Below are positions 47,201-56,460 of a stretch of 64,000 nt of DNA, piece after piece; position 1 is the stretch's first letter, and every line of letters begins with the position of its first letter. The translations under genes were made by a program, and so were the position numbers. This DNA is from Inia geoffrensis (taxonomy: Eukaryota > Chordata > Mammalia > Artiodactyla > Iniidae): positions 28,880,055 to 28,944,054 of the forward strand of contig CM070912.1 of assembly GCA_036417435.1 (NCBI GenBank), in the 5' to 3' direction. Below the pieces are notes generated by a model, which saw only the letters and a program-made list of their open reading frames with translations, did no database searches and was not told where the DNA came from.

Positions 47201-48869
47201 AGGAGTTTAGCAAAAGAAAATCCTGTTTCGGGGCTTCCCTGGTGGCGCAGTGGTTGAGAGTCCACCTGCCGATGCAGGGGACACGGGTTCGTGCCCTGAT
47301 CCAGGAAGATCCCACATGCCGCGGAGCGGCTGGGCCCGTGAGCCATGGCCGCTGAGCCTGTGCGTCCAGAGCCTGTGCTCCGCAACGGGAGAGGCCACAG
47401 CAGTGAGAGGCCTGCGTACCACAAAAAAAAAAAAAAAAAGAAAAGAAAATCCTGTTTCAATGACTACTTTCTGATTTCCTCAGTTGTTTGAGAAATTAAT
47501 TATTTGCTAGATTTTTTTAGATGTTAAGATTAAACATACTATCTCAGTTTCTGCCGGAGTGAAAACCAATTCATCTATTTAAAATGGAATCTTACTAGAA
47601 TTCACAGGTGATTTAGATTTGAAAGATAGTATGTTCCACTACAATCAGAAATTTCCCCTTTTATACAACATACCGATTTTAAACTTTACCAACAGGTCAA
47701 ATTTCTGTTGTACTTTTTGGATCTGTCTTTGTCCCAATGATCAAATCACCTCCAAAATTATTTATTAAAAACATAGTGCTGTGTGTTTTAGGGCTAGAAA
47801 GAACCCTTTACATTTGCCAAGTACTTTATAGTTCATCAAGCTCATTCTTCTCAGTAACTCCATGATGAATGGTCCCCATTTGCCAGATGAGGAAACTGAG
47901 CTTCACACTGAAGCATTCACTCAAGATCATTTAACTGTCAGACTTGAGCTTAGGTCTTCTGACTCCAAGCCCAGCACTCTTTCCTCAAGGATCTCACAGT
48001 TGGGCTTTTAAAACATATAGAACAAAACCAGACGGAACGAGTGCCCATAAGGCCTTCTAAGAAGGAAGAAATTATTATGCACAAGAAGGCAGAATGTGTC
48101 TGGTGAGGACAGTTAATTGGTTTGGCAGAATGGTGGGGTATTCTGTGCTAACCTTAGAGAAGTGGAATGAGCAGGTAGAAATTGGGGTGGAGGAACAAGA
48201 GGGTACTCAGCAGACCTGACAAGAGAGGAGGGGTGCCATTGTGGAATGCTGGGTTCTGCGTGTGGTGGGGAAGGAGGAGCCCCTCAAAGGATGACCTTGA
48301 GCACCAGTGGAGCCAGTCAGAGGTAGCCTGATTTCCAGTAAGTGTGAAGGTGTGTTTGGAGTGAGGCGGGGAAGAGGTTGAGGAAGAAATGTAAGAAAGG
48401 TTACAGATCATTGACCTAGTTTGCCTGGAGTTGCTAAACAAAAGCAAATGAGTGCTTGAACTTGAGAGTGAGGTTTCAAACCAGGGACGTAGGAGAACTG
48501 TCCACAGAAAGACCTGCTTAGGAAGTTTCAGCTCAGAATTGCCTCTGTAAAAGCTGCTGCCACTCCATCCCTTGCCCTGTTTGTTGTCTAAATGAAGGGA
48601 AAGGTCAGCCCTAACCGGCAACTTTTTTCAAAGGCTTATTAGGCTTTTTAAAAAATAAAATGCAACAAATTGCATTTGTTAAATTATAATGGCATGTCTT
48701 TCTTGTTTTGAAATATTTCCCTTTACGCAGTGACCAGTGATACCCCAGGCACCTAATTCTGCTCTTGTTCTGCAGCCTGGAGTACTCGGGTACTTTGAGT
48801 TCAGTGGCTCACCCCAGCCTCCTGGTTATTTGACCTTCTTCACTTCAGCATTACATTCATTAAAGAAAG
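22986..48869 (+). CDS. TXNDC11: TXNDC11, N-terminal 260 residues, coding exons 1-5 (3' part outside window)
   Basis: Thioredoxin domain-containing 11 (EFP1) is an ER membrane protein with thioredoxin-like domains. It binds DUOX1/2 and pairs with EDEM2/EDEM3 in mannose trimming for ER-associated degradation. Exons are 22986-23227, 30345-30561, 33747-33844, 37253-37382 and 48776-48869, all with AG/GT borders and matching phases. The N-terminus is Gly-rich and acidic (cytosolic). A signal-anchor membrane segment lies at about residues 61-78 ([18 protein letters not shown]). The first thioredoxin-like domain starts about residue 95 and has YAPWCGQS at 129-136, so the second active-site Cys is Ser. 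The start was chosen because it matches the recalled human N-terminus MSECGG. The protein is normally about 960-985 residues, so about three quarters lies beyond the window. No disabling change was seen. Confidence 0.96.
23655..24035 (-). mobile_element. L2 LINE 3' region, antisense
   Basis: Stretches such as cgatgaagataaaaagtccc, gtggtacagacagtaaataa and aagtgcaaaggtcctttgac match the reverse complement of the L2 3' region as recalled. Confidence 0.65.
24296..24800 (-). mobile_element. MIR SINE interrupted by a DNA transposon
   Basis: The left piece tcattgagcatttgctatgt with gccaggtgctgt and the right piece (ttccaatttacacacgaagg, then cttgccccaaatcacatcc) are two halves of one antisense MIR. 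The MER20-like element at about 24343-24577 separates them. Confidence 0.7.
24343..24577 (-). mobile_element. MER20-like hAT DNA transposon
   Basis: Starts near agcggggtttctcagctctg and ends with gtttgagaactacag. Inside are gggctgtcctgtacattatg, ggatgtttagcggcatccct and agtgtgacaaccagaagtgt. It is the reverse orientation of the copy at 12.0 kb. Confidence 0.75.
26216..26502 (+). mobile_element. Long CHR-family SINE
   Basis: A complete element. The perfect 16-bp target-site duplication aaaagataccaccctg lies at 26200-26215 and 26503-26518. The tail is aaataaataaataaataaat. Confidence 0.96.
27261..27597 (-). mobile_element. Long CHR-family SINE, antisense
   Basis: From tttatttatttacttacttt with ggctgtgtt through to caccagggaagtcc. 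Target-site duplication ctgacatttt lies at 27251-27260 and 27598-27607. Confidence 0.95.
27695..27870 (-). mobile_element. L2 LINE remnant, antisense
   Basis: The run ttgccctcatggagttaata followed by aacaggtaaaataaaataag and tggtgaggactatgaaagca matches L2 3' sequence. Confidence 0.65.
27955..29090 (-). mobile_element. Old L1 LINE, antisense, interrupted
   Basis: The left part resembles an L1 3' region (gtagtataatttacattcag; tcaagatatagaacatttcc). The part near 28440-28640 encodes, on the minus strand, a decayed start of ORF2 ([20 protein letters not shown]). A short SINE at 28645-28752 interrupts it, and L1-like sequence continues to about 28.85 kb or beyond. The right limit is uncertain. 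Confidence 0.65.
28645..28752 (-). mobile_element. Short tRNA-Glu-derived SINE, antisense
   Basis: The + strand reads gggatcttagtcccccaacc, then cctcggcagtgaaagcacag and actgccagggaatt, the same family as 16940-17064. It is inserted in the old L1. Confidence 0.85.
29352..29396 (+). mobile_element. Tail-less 45-bp retro-insertion with tRNA-Glu 5' half
   Basis: The insert is bounded by a perfect 13-bp direct repeat, agacacccttctc, at 29339-29351 and 29397-29409. Inside, 29357-29392 resembles the first 36 bases of mammalian tRNA-Glu(CTC) as recalled (ggtggtctagtggttaggat, then ggcgctctc), ending at the anticodon. It has no A tail. The head of a related SINE is the alternative source. Confidence 0.7.
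29472..29785 (+). mobile_element. Long CHR-family SINE, first arm of an inverted pair
   Basis: Runs from ggacttccctggtggcgcag to an aataaataaaataaa tail. Target-site duplication aatcgtttttgt lies at about 29460-29471 and 29786-29797. It faces the next SINE tail to tail. Confidence 0.95.
29798..30120 (-). mobile_element. Long CHR-family SINE, second arm of an inverted pair
   Basis: From tatttatttatttgtttttt with aatttttggctg through to caccggggaagtcc. The sequence after it (aagaatcattttag) is a diverged third copy of the target repeat flanking the first SINE. It ends 224 bases before TXNDC11 exon 2. Confidence 0.93.
30345..30561 (+). CDS. TXNDC11: TXNDC11 exon 2, first thioredoxin-like domain with CGQS
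   Basis: The acceptor is ctttttttag and the donor is GACCAG|GTAATG. It encodes [20 protein letters not shown], a helix ([17 protein letters not shown]), then the strand and active-site loop [20 protein letters not shown]. The CxxS motif suggests weak or absent reductase activity in this domain. Confidence 0.96.
31555..31755 (-). mobile_element. MER20-like DNA transposon, diverged
   Basis: Matches the family by attgcaggatatgtaccaca, ctgcccactacatgccctat, ccagtcattgcaaccagcag and the end acccactggtctgggg. Confidence 0.6.
32880..33145 (+). mobile_element. MER20-like DNA transposon
   Basis: Starts with agtggttctcaactagaggc, followed by ggttgtcactacttgagggg, gatgctactggcatctaaag and agcccaaaatgtcagtagta. 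An A/C-rich stretch near 33030-33090 is extra. Confidence 0.75.
33747..33844 (+). CDS. TXNDC11: TXNDC11 exon 3
   Basis: The acceptor is ggcttgcag and the donor is CGGAG|GTAAGA. It encodes [20 protein letters not shown] followed by [12 protein letters not shown], continuing the thioredoxin fold with its second strand and loop and additional Cys residues. Confidence 0.95.
33845..37252 (+). other. TXNDC11 intron 3, 3.4 kb
   Basis: A MIR-like fragment lies near 35270-35350 (gtctcattttacacatgagg). A short TGG-rich stretch lies at about 36090-36120, and C-runs near 36850 and 37060. No SINE of the young families is present. I recognise nothing else. Confidence 0.5.
37253..37382 (+). CDS. TXNDC11: TXNDC11 exon 4
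   Basis: The acceptor is ttttggtactag and the donor is TATGAG|GTACCT. It encodes [20 protein letters not shown] followed by [20 protein letters not shown] and NYE: the end of the first thioredoxin-like domain and the start of the next. Confidence 0.95.
37982..38187 (+). mobile_element. Short CHR-family SINE
   Basis: The head gggcttcccgggtggcgcag through gagaggcccgcataccgc plus an A-run is intact and close to the family consensus. The flanking repeat is short (ctcag). Confidence 0.94.
38870..39020 (+). mobile_element. MIR SINE remnant with A-run
   Basis: MIR core: ctgtgtggcctccgactggt, followed by cctccatttcctcatctgta and aaacagggatgag. An A19 run follows at about 38998-39016. Confidence 0.75.
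40455..40672 (-). mobile_element. MER20-like DNA transposon
   Basis: Well preserved: ggtttctcaacctcagcatt, gactgtcctgtgctttgcag, gatgtttagcagcatccttg, cttgtgacaaccaaaaatat and the end cagttgagagccactgct. Confidence 0.8.
41685..41917 (-). mobile_element. CHR-family SINE variant, antisense
   Basis: From ttttaatttatttggctgca with tcgggtctt to ggtgggatcttagttccccc. ccagatgYaattttt flanks it at about 41671-41684 and 41918-41932. It is about 230 bp with a shorter head than other copies. Confidence 0.85.
41999..42200 (+). mobile_element. Short CHR-family SINE
   Basis: Intact head and body. Target-site duplication aaagagtgaYggtta lies at 41982-41996 and about 42201-42215. A 3-base difference in the gagaggcctgttacaacag region marks this copy. 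Confidence 0.94.
42290..42470 (-). mobile_element. MIR SINE remnant, antisense
   Basis: Recognised by caagtgcttttacttctaat, then cccaacagccatgtgagata and the diverged end ctggactgtagtctccg. Confidence 0.55.
43615..43827 (+). mobile_element. Short CHR-family SINE
   Basis: Perfect 14-bp target-site duplication aaaagggttgtttg at 43601-43614 and 43828-43841. Long A-run (about 25). A nearly perfect repeat pair suggests a recent insertion. Confidence 0.96.
44408..44534 (+). mobile_element. Short tRNA-Glu-derived SINE
   Basis: The head gggactttcctggcaatcca, then ggcttgatcccagtcgggga and gtgtgccaaaaa with an A-run. tggagatag flanks both sides. Confidence 0.88.
44580..44972 (+). mobile_element. MLT1-type MaLR LTR
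   Basis: Recognised by ggccttatttggaaataggg, atgtcattagttaaggatct, gtgatgcagccttaagccaa, ctgtgagaataaatttctgt and tttgttatggcagccctagg. It is a non-coding solitary LTR of an ancient ERVL-MaLR element. Confidence 0.8.
46045..46375 (-). mobile_element. Long CHR-family SINE, antisense
   Basis: From taatttatttatttttggct with gcattgggtc to gccacccgagaagccc. The flank at the tail side carries a short (TA)n run. Target repeat not clear. Confidence 0.9.
47230..47440 (+). mobile_element. Short CHR-family SINE
   Basis: Perfect 18-bp target-site duplication aaaagaaaatcctgtttc at 47212-47229 and 47441-47458. Intact head, body and A-run. Confidence 0.97.
47795..48000 (-). mobile_element. MIR SINE, antisense
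   Basis: A good MIR match: catttgccaagtactttata, atttgccagatgaggaaact, gagcttcacactgaag and ttgagcttaggtcttctgac. Confidence 0.75.
48776..48869 (+). CDS. TXNDC11: TXNDC11 exon 5
   Basis: The acceptor is ttgttctgcag and the donor is AAAG|GTAAAC. It encodes [20 protein letters not shown] followed by [11 protein letters not shown]. It ends in phase 1. The next exon is not found in the remaining 15 kb. Confidence 0.94.
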
Positions 48870-49479
48870 GTAAACATGATTCATATTAAGACATTAGTAC
48901 TTTAACAGAAATGTTTGTATATTGATATTTTCTGTTGCATATGTTAACTTTATGATTATATATTTTAGCTTTCTTGATTCTTTTTCTCTGTATTTGTGTT
49001 AAATAATTACATTATTTTATGGTGCAATGGCAAACAAAATTTTGTGCTGTTTCAAGTATAGCCTCTTAAATGTTTAGAGACTATTATTTTTTAAAATGTA
49101 GCTTGATCACACAGTGTCTGCAATGATATATTTTGCACTTCAAATTTTATTATATCATAATCTCTTTTTTTGTGTGGTGTTACAAATTTTGGTCAAAGTT
49201 TTCAGTGGTTGTATTGTCAGTTGGATGTATCGTAATTTAGGAATACATTTTCTTCAAGAAGTATTTCTATAAGGATGAAAGTCATGTCACGTTACAGGAT
49301 AAGACTACTGCCAGGTTCACTATTCTCAAATCCATATATATTTTTTTACTTAGCTAAATCGTGTATTATTTGAGTGTCCTACTTTTTAAATTAAACATTT
49401 TTCACGTTGCCCATTTTTTCGTGTTGCTCCATGTTGTTTCTCTGTATCAGCCATGACCTTATTTCAGTTCTCTTCTAGA

Positions 49480-50025
49480 TACTTTGATCTGCTCCTCATC
49501 TCCTTGTTACCACTCTGACCCAAGCCCCTTTCCCACCCCTACCCTAGGCCAGTGGGCACTTAACTGGTATCCAGTTTCGCCCCTCCTTCCTCACACTAGG
49601 GCCTTTGTGTTAGTCCTTCTTCCTGAAATGTGCCCTCTCCCTCCCCAGTCCCCAGGGCCCAGCTGTCCACCTGTCAAACCCCTATTCATCCTTCAGATTC
49701 CAGCTCAAATATCACGTCCACAGTCTACCCCCCTGGAGAGAGATTTGTTCTTTTCTTTCATAGCACTCAACATAGTTTGTATTTATTGTGTTGGCCAAAA
49801 TGTTCGTTCGGGTTTTTCCATAACATCTTACGGAAAAACCTGAATGAACTTTTTGGCCCACCCAATATGTGTATAGTTATGAGATGATTTGTTTACTGTC
49901 CGTCTTCTTCCCTGGGCTGGGATATTTCTGAGGGTGGGGATTGTCTGTCTTCAGTTTAGTGTTCTTTCTCCAGCATCTGGCACATAGCAGGGGCTCAATC
50001 ACTATTTGCCAAATGAGTGATCAGA
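49480..50025 (+). mobile_element. L2 LINE 3' end
   Basis: L2 3' sequence: cttcctgaaatgtgccctct, cattccagctcaaat-like text at 49695, gctgggatatttctgagggt, ctccagcatctggcacatag and caggggctcaatcactattt. The mariner MITE at 49786-49865 interrupts it. Confidence 0.75.
49786..49865. mobile_element. 80-bp palindromic mariner MITE
   Basis: Arms 49791-49819 and 49832-49860 are inverted repeats (ttggccaaaatgttcgttcg followed by ggtttttcc, against ggaaaaacctgaatgaactt followed by tttggccca) around a 12-base loop. TA dinucleotides at 49784-49785 and 49866-49867 fit Tc1/mariner insertion. It resembles the mariner-derived hairpins abundant in cetartiodactyl genomes. Confidence 0.88.
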
Positions 50026-52605
50026 TTGATGGCCATGTCATCTTTCCCTCAGTAGGTCAGCCAAAAATATATAGTCATCCTCCTATTACTGGATATTACA
50101 TTGCTTCAATATTTTGGGGGGGTATTATAATAGTATACTATTAATACATCAAATAATTATATTACTGGCTATTTTAATATGTCCATTGTCTTAAGGTTTT
50201 ATACATAGAGAATCTACTGTATTCATGCTTTTCATGCAGGGGACTCTGGGAGAGGAACTCAAGCTGTCACATTAGGTGTGACTTCTGTCCACTTGAAAGA
50301 CTTTGAGCTGCACAGCTTCAGGTGACTAAGAAGGCTCAGTGAGTCAGAGTTCGAATTTTGAAAACAAAATGCTACCAACTTAAATAAGCTTAAGCAGATA
50401 GATTGTTCAAAAATCTTCTTAGAAAACTAAATAAAGTCCTTTGAAGATTATGTATAAAAGGGTAGCCTAGAGTCAGTCACTAAAATGATGGCAGCATTCA
50501 GGTACTTGAGTTGGAGAAGCTATTTCAAGATTTGGAAGGATGTTTTGTTATTCAGTTGGCTTATATTGTGTGTTTATGATTCATCTTTTTCATTCAGAGG
50601 TTTCCAAAATTTTGCTTCTTTTTGGAAAAACCTTTCTAAGTATAAGATAGTAGCCTTTTTTCCTCCCCTTTTTTTTTTTTTAAAGTATAGTTGACTTACC
50701 CTTGTTTTTTTCTTTTTTTTTAAGCAAGGAAGGTAATAAATGGATAAAAACTACTTGAAGGTACAAAATGAACCTTTTGGTCAAATCACTAATTTTGACA
50801 AATGATTACATGAAATTTCTTCTCAGAATAAATCTAGCTCAATTTACCTGTACTACATTTCTTCCCTCTCTTGTGATTCTGCTTGGGTCTTACAAAATCC
50901 TGCTGCATATGAACTTTGCAAGAACTGAGTTCATTCTAATTAATAGTTTTTCACCCCATTTTTGTGGGTAAACTCCCACTTAAGCTTAATGAACCATTTT
51001 TAGAAGAAAAAGACAAATTTGGAAGGATTACCTAAAATAAATCTTGCCTTGAGCATCTGGGTTTTTTTCCCCTTTTCTTTCTCCTACCCTGGAGTCAAAT
51101 GCTATTTTACTTATTATTAATAGCCAGTGTTAAGTAAGAGAAACATGTGCAGATTTTATTTTTAATGGGACAGTTTGGAATGTAAATTCTAGGTCATTGT
51201 TGTGTTTCTATTGTTTACACAAATTGAGGCCTGAGGAACATTTGACACACTTAACATTTGGTTATAGAGAGCTTAACCGATGAAGTGTTTAGTCTGTTGT
51301 GGTAGAAAGCAGATGTCCTGGTTCACCAAACCACAAGCATATGTAAAATACACATCTTTCCATTGCCTAAATGTTTTTTTTTTTTTTAATTGCCTTAAAA
51401 ATAGCCAGGACACTCTCTAACATTTGTTTCTTGAAGCTAGCTGGCCATCAGTCTACAGATATTTTGAGAATGTACCATATATGAAGCATCCTGCCTGGGT
51501 GCTGTGGGGTTGCTGAGAGGGGACATCTCAGTTACCTATGTCCTTTACCGATTGCTCTCCAACTTGGTGCTGATTTGTCAGTTGATGTCAGCCCTCCTCT
51601 TAGGTGGTGTGGGCAGTAACCCTTTTGTTATATTTCTGTCCATTATTTTCCTAGCCATTTTACCTTTATCATTTTTTATTTAGCAGTTCTATATTTTCAT
51701 GTAGTTAAATCTGTGGTTCTTTTTCTTGATTTATTTTTTTAGAAAAATCTGGTCCCTAATTAGTTCACTTTTTTTTTTTTTTTTTTAGTTCACTTCTTTT
51801 TGAATTTTAAAGTTATTTGGCACTTTATGCTGCCTGGATTTACTTTGGCTTAAAATACACAGCACAATTGATTTTCCACACTTCTTATTGGCTAATCAAT
51901 TAGCACCATTCACAGAATAATGCTTTCTTTATCCTTCATCTTGATGATGTCTGTTTTATCACAAAATATTTTCTAATATGTAATTGGGTCTATTTCTGTG
52001 TCTTCTCTTGGTCTAAGATCCCTCTTTTTATATGGGTAAATATAATTTCATTTTTTACGTTGTAAGTAATTACCTGGTGAACTCTGGACGCCGTGTCCTC
52101 TAGTTCTGGTGTTTTATGGAATATTCTTTTATATCCATCTATGCATTTGGCTGAATTTGGGTTGGAATTTTATTAAATGTTTAAGTTGACTTAGAGGTAA
52201 TTGACATGTTCATAAAACTTAGCTTCCCTTTCTAGGATCACAGCATGATATTAATTTATTCAAACCTTCCTTTCAATTTTTTGTAAAAGGTCTTACACAT
52301 CCCTCATTAATGGTTAATCCTTTTAAAGTGCTGAATGATTAACTGTGGGCTGGCAGTCTGTGTGTTTCAGGATCCTGGGGAAGCCCATCTCTTGTACTTC
52401 TTCACTCTTCCCAGACTGCAGAGCCTGTTCCTCTTGGAGCCTTTCCACCTTTGATCTTGGCAGACAGGGCTAAAGAAAATTTGGTAGAGGGGTTGATATT
52501 TTTAAGTTACTTACTTGATTTTCTTCCATCTTATGATTATTTCATTATTTACTGTAAAAATGTGTTCTGGTAAAATGTTGTTATATTCTGTTATGATTCA
52601 GTGAC

Positions 52606-52814
52606 TTTTTTTTTTTTTTTTTGCGGTACGCGGGCCTCTCACTGTTGTGGCCTCTCCCGTTGGGGAGCACAGGCTCCGGACGCGCAGGCTCAGCGGCCGT
52701 GGCTCACGGGCCCAGCCGCTCCGTGGCATGTGGGATCCTCCCGGACCAGGGCACGAACCCGTGTCCCCTGCATCGGCAGGCAGACTCTCAACCACTGCGC
52801 CACCAGGGAAGCCC
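52606..52814 (-). mobile_element. Short CHR-family SINE, antisense
   Basis: T-run, then tgcggtacgcgggcctctca through ccaccagggaagccc. Target-site duplication cagtgac lies at 52599-52605 and 52815-52821. Confidence 0.95.
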
Positions 52815-53267
52815 CAGTGACCTTTTTAAAAGAGAAAATTTGCAACAAATTTTGTTCAGAAGGAATGCAGTGCTGCCTGGGGGACAAGCAGTGGCCTGGG
52901 ATCTGGCAGTATCTGGTCCTTAGCCTTTGTCTGCCCCTGGCAGGGTTATAAACTTGAACAAAACATTTAACTTTTCTGTGTTTGAGTTTCTCTGTCTGTA
53001 AAATTGGAGAGGGTGGAGGCAAGGGTAAAGGCTTGTTTTACAAGGCCACATCATGTGTGAAGTATGTTGTGTGTGAATAAAGTAATAGTCTGAAAATCTG
53101 TAGCAGTTTAATGAGAAAGCCACTGGCTGAAAGCACCTGAAGTAAGTACTGTGTCTGTTTTCTTGAAAGCATCTACACCAGCTAGTATGTACCTTGACCG
53201 AGTAGCAGACACAGGTCTTCCTCTTCCCTTTTCCTGGAGCACTCCATACCTGCTGTTTTTTGTGTAG

Positions 53268-53846
53268 TTGGCCCTCCGTATCCACAGGTTCTTTACTTTT
53301 GGATCCAGCCAATCCTGGATCCAAAATATTAGGAAAAAGAAAATTCCAGAAAGTTCCAAAAAGCAAAAATTGAATTTATCGTGTACCTGGCAACTACTTC
53401 CATAGCATTATGTTGTAATTACAACTGTTTACCTAGCATTTACAGTCTATTAGTTGTTATAAGTAATCTAGAGGTGATTTAAAGTATACCAGAGGATGTG
53501 TATAGGTTACATGCAAATACTATGCCTTTTTTTTTTTTTTTTTTTTTCGGTACGCGGGCCTCTCATTGTTGTGGCCTCTTCCGTTGTGGAGCACAGGCTC
53601 TGGACGTGCAGGCTCAGCAGCCATGGCTCACGGGCCCAGCCGCTCTGCGGCATGTGGGATCCTCCTGGACTGAGGCATGAACCCGTGTCCCCTGCATCAG
53701 CAGGCGGACTCTCAAACACTGTGCCACCAGGGAAGCCCACTATGACATTTTATATAAGGGACTTGAACATCCATGGATTTTGGTATCCAAGGGGAATGGG
53801 GGACTGGAACCAATTCCCTGTGGACACCAAGGGATGACAGTACTGC
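53268..53846 (-). mobile_element. MER2-like Tigger DNA transposon split by a SINE
   Basis: The left part runs from agttggccctccgtatccac to gtataggttacatgcaaata. The right part runs from ctatgacattttatataagg to ggacaccaagggatgacag. The two parts join into one MER2-type element with matching inverted ends (orientation arbitrary). Confidence 0.8.
53527..53738 (-). mobile_element. Short CHR-family SINE, antisense, inside MER2
   Basis: T-run, then cggtacgcgggcctctcatt through caccagggaagccc. actatgMc flanks it at 53519-53526 and 53739-53746. Confidence 0.94.
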
Positions 53847-55104
53847 ATGGTGTTCTCGCTGTGGAACTGACTGCACGTCTGTCCCACCAAAATTTGAGCT
53901 GGTTTGTTCAGACAGTATTTATTGAGCGCCTTGAGGCCAAGGTTTTGTTTTCTTTCTCCTACAACTCTTAACAATTTAGCTAAAAGTTTGAATGAATGAC
54001 TAGTTAAATGATACTTTACCTTGAAATTGCTCAGGTTAGAGTGATTTGGGCAGAGGGATGTTGAGTCATTTTGGATCCCCTCCCACCACCACTTCTCCTC
54101 ATGCCTGGCCTTTCAGGTTCCATAGACCAGTGTGCAGGAATCACTCCCACTGGACTGGATGGAGTCCCTGCCTGGCTCATTCTCCTTACTCTTTTTTCTT
54201 GGCTTCTCGCCATCCCCTGACACTAGAGTTCTCATGGATTGAATTGAAATTCACATGATACTTAAATGTCATCTTCACTGTTAAATAAAGACGTCATTTC
54301 CACTCTCTTCATTCATCTTTAGGAATTCCTAAACATAGATGACAGGGAACCTTGTGGCATTAGTTTTCTAAGGAACACCTTTGGAAAATACTGTTGTAAT
54401 GAATTTTTTAGAGGAAGAAGTAATTCCAGTGTAGGGTCCCTCTACTCCACTAGGTGGCGTCTGATGGTGCTGTGATTTGCTGGTAGAATTTGAGTCAGGG
54501 CACAAGAAGCTCCCTCCTCCATATCCTTATTCACAAATAAAGCTTTTCTGGAGCACTTTTCTGTTAGATTGTGAAACTTTGTACAACATCAAGAGATCTG
54601 AAAAGTAGGATTTTCTTATCCTGAAAGTGACGTTCTTAAAGTCATTGGAAAGACAAGGGATTGACTTCTTAGGCAAGGTTGACTCTGAAATTGCTTTATT
54701 TTCTCAGGTTCCTGGGTCTCACTCTTGGGAGTTTGGACCAAGCATTGGGTTTAACAATTCTCCGTGAATGAAACAGGTTCTAGGTCACTGGTTTTCCCAC
54801 ATAATCTCATTTGTTGTCACTACTCAACTCTTAAAGAGGGAAATCTTTTTCTAACTAACTGCCTGTGTTCTGAGGCCCTCTGGGTACTGATTAATACACA
54901 TTAGAAATTCCATACCTTTTGTTCCCATACCTAAAATTGACTTTTTAATTATGCTGCTATTATTTTAGCAAGGATGTGATCATATTTCATAGGAAATGCT
55001 TTTATTCCTATTATGACATCTCTTAAGCCTTGTAAGTGCTGCTAGATAAGCACTAAGGCCAAAAACAGACATCCCTGCACTTTGAATTAGCTTCAGAAGC
55101 ATGA

Positions 55105-55400
55105 CTTATTAATTCAACAAACATTTGAGGATCCACTTTGTGTATAGCTGTAAAGAGGAGTAAAACTTGTTCCTCACCATCGGGGTGCCACCAGCTAGTG
55201 TGGCCAACAGGTGGGCTTACCCACAATGTGAGTGCAGTGACACGTCTGTGACAGGCTTCGTCTGAGCACGGAGGTGGGGGCATGCGGATCAGTTCAGGGA
55301 AGACTGGAGGTGGGAAGGATTTCCCAGGAGAATGAGGGGTCAGCCTTCAGGTAAGTGTGTAAGGAACTAGAGAGTGGAAGATAGGCAGCGTTGAGAAGAG
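55105..55400 (-). mobile_element. L2 LINE remnant, antisense
   Basis: aattcaacaaacatttgagg, ccaccagctagtgtggccaa, atttcccaggagaatgaggg and a run through gtcagccttcaggtaa fit L2 3' sequence. Confidence 0.6.
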
Positions 55401-55944
55401 CAAAAGGTGTGCGGAGAGCTCAGAACTAAATTTAGTGCCCATTTGTAGATATTTTGATTCCTTGAACCCATGTATTTGAAAAATTACACCATCTTTACTT
55501 TCTAATTGTCTTGTGGTATTTTCTACCTTTTTAAAGGTGTCCTGTTTTAGTAGCGTGTATGTGTGTGTTTTGATTTTTGATCCTATTTCTTCAAGGTTGT
55601 TGGGGGGTTTTGGTTGTTTTGTTTTGTTTAAGCTGAAATAAGACTCCTAGACAAAGAACCAAAAACACTAAAATCTTAGAAACCTCTCAGGGATCACCTT
55701 CTGTAATAAAGTCACAAACTTATAGTGAAACGACTCGACTCGGTGCAGACAGACCCTGTTCTGGTCTCCACTTGACCACTTGTTATGTAACATTGAGCGT
55801 GATAAGCTGATACTGGACAGAGGGCTTTACCTGGATGATCCAGTCTTCAGTGCCACTCTTTGCAGTAGAAACTGTTATTTTCTCAGTGTTACTGTCTCTG
55901 GTGAGGAAGCTGAGGCTTGGAGGAGGTTGTTAACAGAATCCAGG

Positions 55945-56460
55945 ACACTGTGAGGCAGAACAGTGGCTCCCTAGAGATGTCCACATTCTAATCCCCAGGA
56001 CCTGTGAATATGTTACATTACATGGCAAGAGGAAATTGAGGTTGCCTATGGATTTGGGTTGCTAATCAGCTGACATTGAGAAAGGGAGATTATCCTGAGT
56101 AGGCCCAATGTAATCAGAACGATTCTTAAAAGTGGCATTGAGAGGCAAAGAATAGTGTCAGAGTGATGCAGTATGAGAAGGACTTGTCCGGCCATTACTG
56201 GTTTTGAAACAGAAGGGGCCACAAGCCAATGCAGGTAGCCTCAAGCCAAGGAATGCAGGTAGCCTCTAAATGGTAGGAAAGGCAAGGAGATGCATTCTCC
56301 CCTAGAGCCTCCAGAAGGAACATTACCTGCTGTACCTTGATTTTAGCCCAGTGAGGCCCATTTTGGACTTCGACCTCCAGAACTGTAAGATAAATTTATG
56401 TTTTTTTAAGCTAATAAGTTAGTGGTAATTTGTTACAGCAGAAATAGCAACTTGATATAG
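55945..56460 (+). mobile_element. MLT1-type MaLR LTR
   Basis: Recognised by ccacattctaatccccagga, cctgtgaatatgttacatta, cagagtgatgcagtatgaga, ccctagagcctccagaagga and ctccagaactgtaagataaa. An old solitary LTR. Confidence 0.75.

Larger units (their letters stand above)
37383..48775 (+). other. TXNDC11 intron 4, 11.4 kb
   Basis: It holds four short CHR SINEs, two long or intermediate antisense CHR elements, one short tRNA-Glu SINE, MIRs (about 38.9, 39.6, 42.3 and 47.8 kb), a MER20-like copy at 40.5 kb, and an L2/MLT1 mosaic at 44.2-45.2 kb. I recognise nothing in 45300-46040 or 48050-48700. Confidence 0.6.

Noticed and set aside
48154..48621. 155-residue minus-strand open frame in TXNDC11 intron 4
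   Set aside because: The composition is low-complexity, there is no family resemblance and no splice context. Length alone is within chance.
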